Assembly: GCA_021647585.1 (NCBI GenBank)
Contig: JAKIUK010000026.1
Location: 1 to 50,656, forward strand
DNA: 50,656 nucleotides
DNA from: Methylococcaceae bacterium
GTDB taxonomy: Bacteria; Pseudomonadota; Gammaproteobacteria; Methylococcales; Methylomonadaceae
Direction: 5' to 3'
Below are positions 44,224 through 50,656 of the stretch, piece by piece. Positions within the stretch are counted from its first letter, which is position 1, and each line of letters opens with the position of its first letter. The notes beneath the pieces are model-generated. The model had not been told where the DNA came from. It saw only the letters and a program-made list of their open reading frames with translations, and did not search any database. The position numbers and the translations under genes were made by a program.

Positions 44224-44367
44224 CCGGAAACAAAAATACTGTGCAATCTTGGTAACTTTATCCTTAAAGCAACGATTAAGTGCAGTGTTATTACTGCTAT
44301 GATATGAACAAGGGGTGTTTCAATTGATTGTTAAAGGCAGAAATTTTTTTGATGTGTGGTCCGAGAC

Positions 44368-45087
44368 TTAATGGATGTCGTTATGGCTTAGCATAATATT
44401 TTCACCTGTCGAATATGCCAGAATTTTACTAAGGTGTGTGTATGGCAATTGAGTTTCTTTATGCCAGATGTTAAATGTCGACTGAATTAACTTCATATCT
44501 TTCATTGATATTGTTGAGCCTGATCTTGTTCTATTAAAACCGATATTAGCCTGACTCAAAGCCAGAAGGACATCCGTACTTAAAATAAAACTGTCAATTC
44601 CAGCCAGTCTTAATACCCGTTGACCTGTGTTACCACCAAGGCGCGCGCCTCTATTTTTAAATAGTTTAAACAACTCAATTGCGTTGGAAGTAGGCCACTG
44701 GTATAAAAATTGAGCAAAACTACCATGTTCATCAGCGATTTCATTTATCCACTGTGCATTTTTAGGTACAGTTACAATTTTTTGCATATTGCGGATAATA
44801 CGTGCGTCTTTAGCAAATTTCTCAAGGTCTTCAGCGGAAAGAAATTCTAGTATTTTTGGATTGAATTGTTTAAATACAGTCTCAAATTCAGGCCATTTTT
44901 TATCAACAACTTTCCATCTGAATCCGGCTTGAAAAATACATTGGGTCATTATTGATAAGATACGGTCGTCAGTTTGCGTACAGACCAGTTCTGATGACTT
45001 TATAGGCGGTAAAAGTGATAGTAACTGAGATTCACTACCTTTTCTTTTCACTGCGCATTGAAATATTTGGTCAAAATCTTTCATCAT
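44368..45087 (-). CDS. tag: DNA-3-methyladenine glycosylase I family protein
   Basis: 239 residues. The Tag-family helix-hairpin-helix fold is seen in IFQAGFRWKVVDKKWPEFET (about 51-70; the Trp and Glu sit in the base-binding pocket) and DARIIRNMQKI. The C-terminal half (RLGGNTGQRVLRLAGIDSF onward) resembles the longer 'Tag-like' subgroup. It excises N3-methyladenine from DNA and starts base-excision repair. The four-Cys/His zinc snap of E. coli Tag is not evident. It is a single-gene unit convergent with the M41-like gene. The alternative is a divergent relative with another alkylated-base substrate. Confidence 0.75.
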   Translation of the reverse strand: MMKDFDQIFQCAVKRKGSESQLLSLLPPIKSSELVCTQTDDRILSIMTQCIFQAGFRWKVVDKKWPEFETVFKQFNPKILEFLSAEDLEKFAKDARIIRNMQKIVTVPKNAQWINEIADEHGSFAQFLYQWPTSNAIELFKLFKNRGARLGGNTGQRVLRLAGIDSFILSTDVLLALSQANIGFNRTRSGSTISMKDMKLIQSTFNIWHKETQLPYTHLSKILAYSTGENIMLSHNDIH

Positions 45088-45129
45088 TAATATCGCTGTT
45101 GAATAATAGTATTTTCAGGTTGATTTTCG

Positions 45130-45146
45130 ATTCTCGGACAGCCTCC
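45130..45146 (-). repeat. Solitary end of the 161-bp MITE family
   Basis: ATTCTCGGACAGCCTCC differs by one base from the terminal repeat of the element at 34744-34904. No partner end was found nearby, so this is a relic, placed in the promoter region of the glycosylase gene. Confidence 0.55.
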
Positions 45147-45252
45147 TAGACTCTCTGTGAGCATGTATATAATGCAAATCAAGTGTAAAGCAAGGATTTA
45201 ATTTTATAAATTTTAAAATGGGTGTAAAATAAAACCATTAGTTTATTATTTA

Positions 45253-45473
45253 ATGACTATTAACCTATCGCAGGTTACTCTTGATTGTGACGTTATATTA
45301 GGCTAGCTTTACAAAAAGTGTCATTACGCCAGCCGGATGAATTTCGAGTCTAAGTACACTTGAGTAACAAGATATCGGCAATAGCTACTGCATTGCCCTG
45401 CATCCGTGCAAGCCGTCCAACTGGTCAAATGATAACTCATTTAAAGTTTGACCTGTGCTTTGTTAATAGCCAT
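45253..45473 (+). repeat. Intergenic repeat R7, uninterrupted with both ends
   Basis: Begins ATGACTATTAACCTATCGC and ends TTGTTAATAGCCAT, so the ends are inverted repeats of 11-12 bases with one mismatch. The interior holds the family modules GAGTCTAAGTACACTTGAG and AACAAGAT. It is 221 bp and best defines the limits of the family. No coding frame. Confidence 0.75.
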
Positions 45474-45548
45474 ATTTTATTTTATGCCAGATGTTGAATA
45501 TACTCGATATCAGGTCAATTATAATCTATATATCATAGGAAATTTAAA

Positions 45549-45755
45549 ATGAAAAAACTTATTGCTTTCTTAGTATTGATGTTAATTACTACGGTTTCAT
45601 TTGCTAAAGAATATGTGTGCACTGGCTATTTAGATGGTTCTGTTGTAGGAGAACCGATGAAAGTCAATGCTTCAAAAGCAAGCGTTGCTGAAACCAAAGC
45701 CAAAGCGCGTTTGAAAAAATCCGGGATTAAAGCAAGTTACGTTGATTGCAAGTAA
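45549..45755 (+). CDS. Small secreted protein, 68 residues, unknown
   Basis: Signal peptide MKKLIAFLVLMLITTVSFA, cleaved before Lys20. The mature 49 residues start EYVCTGYLDG and end SYVDCK, with two cysteines (C24 and C67) placed to join the ends of a small fold by a disulfide. The middle is Lys/Ala-rich and helical. AGGAAA precedes the ATG. I do not recognise a family. It sits alone between repeat R7 and a decaying region. Confidence 0.72.
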   Translation: MKKLIAFLVLMLITTVSFAKEYVCTGYLDGSVVGEPMKVNASKASVAETKAKARLKKSGIKASYVDCK

Positions 45756-45899
45756 CTGTATTCAGGCAGTTAAAAAACAAAATAACAGGGTTTATAAAGG
45801 TAAGTGATTAAGCCTCAACTATAAAATATAATTTACTACCGAGGCAGAAAATTTACTGTGCTGTGTCTGAATGCTTTAGGCTAACCGTCTGTATAGATA

Positions 45900-45937
45900 G
45901 ATGAAATCGCATCATTATCAATTGATGCGTTTTCATC
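45900..45937. terminator. 15-bp hairpin, terminator-like
   Basis: GATGAAATCGCATCA and TGATGCGTTTTCATC pair with one mismatch around an eight-base loop, followed by TTT. It is about 145 bases after the small secreted gene and before the SulP pseudogene. The spacer 45756-46085 shows nothing else. Confidence 0.55.
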
Positions 45938-46085
45938 TTTAAAACATTCTATAGATATAAAATGTTACACCTTATGTAATGAATATCCTTTACCCCTAAA
46001 TTTTAATACCATTTTGTTCTTTTCTAGTTTCTTGTATTAGTATTGATCTTCCTTTTTTAGCAAATGTCATTCATTTTTCTTTTCC

Positions 46086-47086
46086 CGCTACTTCCTCTGT
46101 AAAAGCTGAGCTAGTTCTTAAAGTATGGAATTCTAGGTTATATTCTCTTATATTCAGCATGACCATTTTCATTTTTGGCAAGCTGATTTACATGAGCATT
46201 TAATTTCCCACCCCCTTTTTTTAGTAGAAATTCCAACAAACTTTATTGAATACTTTTATCTTCCCGATTATTCAAAGATTATGACGTTTGAATTTTGGGT
46301 GGCAACGATTACTATTTGTATGGTCGCTAGCCTTGAAAGCTTATTGAGTGTGACTGCTGCCGAAAAAAATATCCTCATAAAAGACTGACTGATTTAGATC
46401 GAGATTTGTCTGTTGTAGGCATAGGTAATGTTATTTCAGGTTTTTTGGGTGGCCTGCCTATGATAGCCGAGTTCGTGCGTAGCTCTGCCAATGTTGAAGG
46501 TGGAGCACAAACAGGTTGGACAAATTTTTTTCATGGCTTGCTATTGCTGCTTTTTGTTGTTCTATTTCCACATTTTGTACACAATATCCCTCATGCTTCT
46601 TTAGCGGCTTTACTGGTTTTTGTTGGCTACCGCCGTGTCACACCTCAAGTGTTTAGAGATGTATTGGCATAGGTAAAGATCAGCTTTTTTTATTTGTAGT
46701 CACTATTCTAGCTGTTTTAGCGACCAATTTATTAGTAGGTGTATTTTTCGGTGTATTTATAAAGCTAATACTTCATTTGTCGCGTGGGGTATGGCTAAAT
46801 AATATGTTCAAAATTCATTTTACCATTAAGAGAAGTGGATAATCGTGTTACCGTTAAAATCATCGGTTCAGCTCTATTCTCTAATTTCTAGCCGTTTTAA
46901 AAAGCAGTCGATAATATAGAACAAGGTAAGAAAATCATTTTTGATTTTTCTAATAGCTATTTAATCGACCACTCAATATTGATTTATATTGATGAATTCA
47001 GTGCACATTATGCACGTCACGGAAGTTGTCAGAAAGTGGGGCATCCTTTAGAGACATGCTCTGATCATGATTTAGCTGTACGATAA
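46086..47086 (+). pseudogene. SulP-family anion transporter, broken by several frameshifts
   Basis: Segments in different frames spell a SulP (sulfate/bicarbonate) transporter. ATITICMVASLESLLSVTAA starts near 46300. After a small deletion (about 46368) come LTDLDRDLSVVGIGNVISGF, AEFVRSSANVEGGAQTG and HASLAALLVFVGYRRVTP. After another shift near 46670 comes IGKDQLFLFVVTILAVLATN. A last frame has DNRVTVKIIGSALFSNF and the STAS-domain part IIFDFSNSYLIDHS to TAA at about 47086. At least three frameshifts and two in-frame stops are present, and the N-terminal half of the transporter is missing or unreadable. The gene is dead. Confidence 0.8.
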
Positions 47087-47495
47087 ATGGCAGTATGTGA
47101 TTGAAAGCAGTAAGAAAATAGACTAAGAATAACAATTTTAGAAGTGCAATATAATGAGGACATGCAATGCAAATGGATTCAAGAGAAGGTTTAAAATGGC
47201 CGTGTATTGGAATTGTAAGCTGAAATAAAAAGGTATTAATACAGATAATAGCGAACAGTATTATATTACAAATAAGTGAAGTAAAGAGATTGGCTGGACT
47301 CGTTTCAAGGCGTAAAGAAATTTAACATAGCAATTTGTTATTTTGTTAAAAACGTCAGTTTTTTTTTCAATATTATAACACTTGAATTTTACATCATTTA
47401 AAATCAGTGGGTTAGGAAATGGCATGAGTCGTGCTATTAATAAATCATAGGTGTTTCAATAAGCCTGACTCAGTATTAATTTTTAGGAGATGACC
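47087..47495. other. Intergenic, nothing recognised
   Basis: 409 bp of AT-rich DNA downstream of the SulP pseudogene. Short frames occur but none has a ribosome binding site and plausible composition together. A run of nine T near 47350 is not preceded by a hairpin. Confidence 0.5.
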
Positions 47496-47627
47496 ATGTA
47501 TTATGAATTTGAAAGCGTAGACTACGAAGATATGGATGATTTAGCGTTACCAGATCATATTGAATTTAATCATGATCAACCGGAAGAATTTTGTATGGAT
47601 GCACTTGATACGGTATATGCACATTAG
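47496..47627 (+). CDS. Small very acidic protein, 43 residues, unknown
   Basis: ATG at 47496 with AGGAG seven bases upstream, stop TAG at 47625. The product begins MYYEFESVDYEDMDDLALPD and ends FCMDALDTVYAH, with about a third of its residues Asp or Glu and no signal peptide. The good ribosome binding site is the main support. Such small acidic proteins can be DNA mimics or inhibitors, but nothing here shows it. Confidence 0.5.
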   Translation: MYYEFESVDYEDMDDLALPDHIEFNHDQPEEFCMDALDTVYAH

Positions 47628-48534
47628 ATTTTCTGCAGACTTAGTTATTACTGGCGCGCCATATCGGTCAATTATCAAATCAATTGTTTGATGTTCTTTC
47701 AGAGTGGGACACAAAGATCAAGGGTTCTTTTTTATATAATTGACCAGAACCTTAAGTCTAATTACAATCAAAATTCAGAGCATCGGCGTTGCTTTTGTTT
47801 ATTCCGACTATACCGTTTACAATGCTTTGTTTCCCCAAGAAACAAGGCATAAGTTCGTATGTTTTGTTGCATACGGAGATGCACATGACTAGTATCAAAA
47901 ATAAATTTAAATAATCTAAATCAACACTTTTATCTTTTACCCTGTATCTTATTCCAGAACATTTTCTGAACGCTATCCCCAAATACAAGTTAGCCGGTGT
48001 GAACATCACTATATTTTTATGTTTATCCAGAAAACAATCCCGTTCGGATTATTGCAGTCTAACAAGTGCGAATGGATTTTATAGCACAGCTAAAAAATAG
48101 ACTTGAGTGAATGAGTTTTTAACAGTTTTTTAACTATAAATACCTATTTTTGACAAGGAGTGTAGATCCATTGTAGGCAGGAATGTTAACAACTTTAACA
48201 GCCATGGATGGGTAAGCAAACTAAAAAAACAATCCATTGAATTTTACGCGCGAACAATGGCAACAAGCTATACGACTTAATGGCTTAGGCGATATCATAA
48301 CCACCAACGGGAGGAATCTTGAGTTTAAGTACAACTTGAGTAACAAGATTTCTCAAAAACAGCACTGAATATTTAACCCAGTTTTGTGACTTATATTTAC
48401 ATTTAATATGGCATAGACACATTATTATAATATCAGCACCTTTCGAAAATCATGTATGGTAACCCTGGATTACATATGCTCAGCCTGAATATGATTAGAA
48501 TAGACATTGAATTGTTTTCCGATGAAAATATACT
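47628..48534. other. Gene-poor spacer
   Basis: About 900 bp in which I find no credible gene. A GTG-started frame on the minus strand (48009 to 47758) lacks a ribosome binding site and family features. The only recognised item is repeat fragment R8 at 48301-48360. Together with the SulP relic upstream this looks like decaying DNA. Confidence 0.45.
48301..48360 (+). repeat. Intergenic repeat R8 (fragment)
   Basis: ACGGGAGGAATCTTGAGTTT and ACAACTTGAGTAACAAGATT match R6 and R7. Neither family end is present, so this is a truncated copy. Confidence 0.65.
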
Positions 48535-48852
48535 TCATTTCATTGGAAAGATGGCACGGGACTTCTTTAATATTTCTTTCTCCAGCTCTAGCTTACGTAT
48601 CCTTTTTTTTAATTGAGTAATTTGTTGTTCAGCTGAGTTTATACCATGACTAGAATAGCCCTTATGAGCATCTGCAGGGTGTTGTTTCAACTGGAGATAT
48701 AGCAAATTGCAATTACCGTCTAAGCTATTTATAAGTGAATCATATTCTACAAAGTCAATGCTATCAGAATGTGCAATATTTACTTGTAGACACATTGCAC
48801 CTAGAGTAAGAGTGAAAAATATTTTTATAGTTATTTGTTTCATTTGTTTCAT
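48535..48852 (-). CDS. Hypothetical exported protein with an IS3 OrfA-like C-terminal coiled coil
   Basis: 105 residues. The N-terminus looks like a signal peptide (IKIFFTLTLGAMCLQVNIAHS), followed by about 30 unassigned residues with one Cys. The end, SAEQQITQLKKRIRKLELEK then EILKKSRAIF, closely resembles the C-terminal leucine zipper of IS3-family OrfA proteins (typically ...REILKKA..FF). Either an IS3 fragment has fused to a secreted-protein gene or a native coiled coil resembles it by chance. No OrfB remains are seen downstream and no ribosome binding site upstream. Function unknown. Confidence 0.45.
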   Translation of the reverse strand: MKQMKQITIKIFFTLTLGAMCLQVNIAHSDSIDFVEYDSLINSLDGNCNLLYLQLKQHPADAHKGYSSHGINSAEQQITQLKKRIRKLELEKEILKKSRAIFPMK

Positions 48853-49232
48853 TTGTTTTACGATACAGATATGGATTTAGTATTTTCATTGTGTTTTCAA
48901 CTTGTGTTTAGTGTAAGTGAGACTTAAGAAATAGTATTGACTTGACTCGCCAAACTGTTGACCTTATTATGCAATTTGTGCAGAATATAATATTAATAGA
49001 GCAACTACCCAAAAAAGCGAATCACTTGATTTTCTTATAGTTAGGAATGTGTACGCAATTACTTGAACAATTTACTGGTTTTTTGCTCGTCTTTTTTGTT
49101 GTAGCAATGCTTAGCTTGCTATACGCCTATTGCTACGCCTTGAATACAAACAAAAGTACTGCGCTAGTGTAACGCTGTGTCCAAATTATTCCGTGCGCGT
49201 TCATTGATCTTCCTCAAAAAAACCACCGATAT
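48853..49232. other. Intergenic, divergent, no gene seen
   Basis: 380 bp between the OrfA-like fragment and the AraC regulator. No frame of note. TAGCAATGCTTAGCTTGCTA near 49100 contains a short inverted repeat (TAGCAA...TTGCTA) that could be an operator for the AraC protein. Confidence 0.35.
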
Positions 49233-50240
49233 ATGCCGTTAACATACTCAGCCCCTGCAGTTAGTATTACAATAAAGATTATTGAGTCTTTCAATATAAA
49301 TCCGGCTCCATTATTAAGTAAATTAGGTATTGATCCAAAGTTGATTGAAGATCCTAATGCTCGATTCAGTTATGAGTCCATTGATAAGCTATGGTTTGAG
49401 GCAGTAAATATTGTTCAAGACCCTTGCTTTGGGTTACGAGCAGCTAGGTTTTGGCATCCCTCTCAAATGGGAGCACTGGGGTATGCTTGGTTAACGAGTT
49501 CGAGCATGCATACTGCTTTAAAAAGACTTTCTCGTTATATGTCAATTCTTACTGAGGGAGCAACTCTTGAGATAGATGAGCTTGACGATATTTTATCAGT
49601 ACACCTTAAATATAAGTCAATATCAAAACAGCAGCCAACACGGACTGATTCATTTATGGCTATGCTATTGGCAATGTGTCAGGCAAATTGTAGTGAAGAA
49701 TTTCACCCAGTGGCTATCTCATTCACACATGATGCACCTAAGGATACGAGTGCATTTTATGCTCTGTTTAAATGTCCCATACATTTTGGGTGTGCTGAGA
49801 ATAGGTTTGATATATCAAAAAAAGTAGCAGACAAACATATAATTACGGCAAATCCAAAACTAGTACAGCTTAGTGATCAAATCATTATTGAGACACTGGT
49901 CAAGTTAGATAAAAATAACATTGTTGAAAGAGTAAAGCTGACTATTATTAATGAATTAAGCTCTGGTTTTATTTCAGAGACTAGTGTCGCTGAATCAATA
50001 TTAATGTCTCAACGAACTTTGCAACGACGTTTAGAAGAAAATGGTACTTCCTTTAAGCAATTGCTTAACGATACGCGTCAAGATTTAGCGGATAAATATC
50101 TTCGTGACAGTAGCCTGACTTTGCAGGAAATTTCATTTATGTTGGGTTTCTCAGAAATAAGTTCTTTTTCTCGAGCATTTAGGCGGTGGACAGGCTTATC
50201 ACCTAGTTCGTATAGAAAAAAACCCATCTGGCCGAGCTGA
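49233..50240 (+). CDS. AraC-family transcriptional regulator (OruR-like)
   Basis: 335 residues. The N-terminal part (about 15-195) matches the 'Arabinose_bd' sensor domain of the OruR/ArgR group, with ARFSYESIDKLWFEAV and LGYAWLTSSSMHTALKRLSR. The C-terminal AraC DNA-binding domain (about 235-328) has two helix-turn-helix motifs: VAESILMSQRTLQRRLEENG and LQEISFMLGFSEISSFSRAF then RRWTGLSPSSYR. Members sense amino acids or other small ligands and activate a neighbouring operon; no such target is in the window because an IS begins about 300 bp downstream. No strong ribosome binding site precedes the ATG. Confidence 0.88.
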   Translation: MPLTYSAPAVSITIKIIESFNINPAPLLSKLGIDPKLIEDPNARFSYESIDKLWFEAVNIVQDPCFGLRAARFWHPSQMGALGYAWLTSSSMHTALKRLSRYMSILTEGATLEIDELDDILSVHLKYKSISKQQPTRTDSFMAMLLAMCQANCSEEFHPVAISFTHDAPKDTSAFYALFKCPIHFGCAENRFDISKKVADKHIITANPKLVQLSDQIIIETLVKLDKNNIVERVKLTIINELSSGFISETSVAESILMSQRTLQRRLEENGTSFKQLLNDTRQDLADKYLRDSSLTLQEISFMLGFSEISSFSRAFRRWTGLSPSSYRKKPIWPS

Positions 50241-50545
50241 TTTTAGTTCCTTAGCAGCTTGTAAAAAGCAATTTAAACCCCTTCCAATACACGGTACAGT
50301 TCTCTTGGGTCTCATTTCTAATGATTGATTTCCTAACATATATTGTTATGCTATAGTCTTTAATATTTTGCCGTAAAGCTTATAGTGTTATTGATTTTGA
50401 AATTTTCCCCATGATCAAGAGTTTAGCTGTGAAGATACTGACTCAGAGCATAACGGTGAACTTATTTAGCTAAAGAGTTCCTTCTTTCTAACATAACTTT
50501 ATAACGAAGGGTAGCTTAAGCTTAGGTAATGTAGGAGCAAAGTAG
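50241..50545. other. Intergenic, nothing recognised
   Basis: About 305 bp of AT-rich sequence between the AraC gene and the IS end. No coding frame, repeat family member or clear terminator hairpin is seen. Confidence 0.45.
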
Positions 50546-50546
50546 T

Positions 50547-50656
50547 AATGTCCGGTTTCACCCAAGTTAAAATGTCCGCTTTTAATTTCAAAAAGGAGGA
50601 CATAATTGACCAAAAGGACATTAGAAATGAGTCATCAAGAAATCGACAGGGTCGGC
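50547..50656 (+). mobile_element. Left end of an insertion sequence, cut by the window edge
   Basis: AATGTCCGGTTTCACCC, AAAATGTCCGC and, inverted, AAAAGGACATT give repeated AATGTCC boxes before a transposase start. This pattern of TGTCC terminal boxes is typical of ISNCY/IS1202-like and some IS21-like ends. The right end lies outside the window. Confidence 0.6.
50606..50656 (+). CDS. 5' end of a transposase gene, ISNCY-like
   Basis: TTG at 50606 follows AAAAGGAGG with six bases between. The 17 visible codons read MTKRTLEMSHQEIDRVG; the second ATG (50630) gives MSHQEIDRVG. The 'MSxxExxR' opening before an expected helix-turn-helix is that of ISNCY-type transposases, where this helix precedes the DNA-binding domain. 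The gene runs off the edge, so the family is tentative. Confidence 0.55.
   Translation, partial: MTKRTLEMSHQEIDRVG

Noticed and set aside
44111..44302. 63-codon frame after the M41-like gene
   Set aside because: It spans the inverted repeat 44169-44223 and begins inside the preceding gene without a ribosome binding site.
47758..48009. 83-codon minus-strand frame
   Set aside because: GTG start without a ribosome binding site, unusual composition and no family features, in a decaying region.

Overview
This window looks like an AT-rich chromosomal segment of a gammaproteobacterium. The evidence is a Crp-type regulator divergent from a YhfA-like OsmC gene (the enterobacterial arrangement), RhlE, RecB, a YcbZ-type Lon, a DUF2058 protein and a PilZ/DUF1631/GGDEF/EAL protein. 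The lineage cannot be fixed further from sequence alone. No rRNA, tRNA or CRISPR array was recognised. Both window edges cut into what look like insertion-sequence transposase genes reading outward, so the window is probably a contig that ends in repeats.

Layout. 1-700: edge transposase start and a palindromic MITE. 695-7593: the most unusual locus, holding an Npt/AAA-type ATP:ADP antiporter-like membrane protein, a secreted protein with the domain order of glucan water dikinase (phosphohistidine domain, then ATP-binding domain), a secreted SxxK serine hydrolase with a peptidoglycan-binding tail, and a convergent second SxxK hydrolase. 8137-11860: glycerophosphodiesterase, FAD glycerol-3-phosphate dehydrogenase and an FGGY kinase, a compact glycerol-phosphate operon. 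12094-16975: a cNMP-binding protein, a histidine kinase/OmpR regulator pair and a divergent secreted vWA protein. 17341-21459: a Tat-exported multicopper oxidase and a chemoreceptor. 22092-26692: asparaginase, crp, an OsmC protein, GlcF, a small membrane protein and a CPBP protease. 27133-36296: the large c-di-GMP-type protein, DUF2058, a Lon-family protease and RhlE. 36882-45087: desaturase, a His-rich membrane-anchor protein with HupE/UreJ, RecB, an M41-like zinc protease domain without an AAA module, and a 3-methyladenine glycosylase. 45500-50656: a decaying region with a SulP transporter pseudogene, tiny ORFs, an IS3 OrfA-like remnant, an AraC regulator and an IS end.

Intergenic DNA is rich in mobile palindromes. 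There are two 239-bp copies of a CTAG-flanked MITE, a family of intergenic repeats (R1-R8; best copies bounded by ATGACTATTAA-type ends), a 161-bp element with perfect 18-bp terminal repeats, and a 201-bp foldback. One 239-bp MITE is nested inside an R element.

The main functional hypothesis is that the 695-6728 genes form an envelope system. In it the antiporter-like protein would supply nucleotide to an exported dikinase, and the serine hydrolase would act on the wall. Domain calls rest on motifs read by eye; the coupling is inference.
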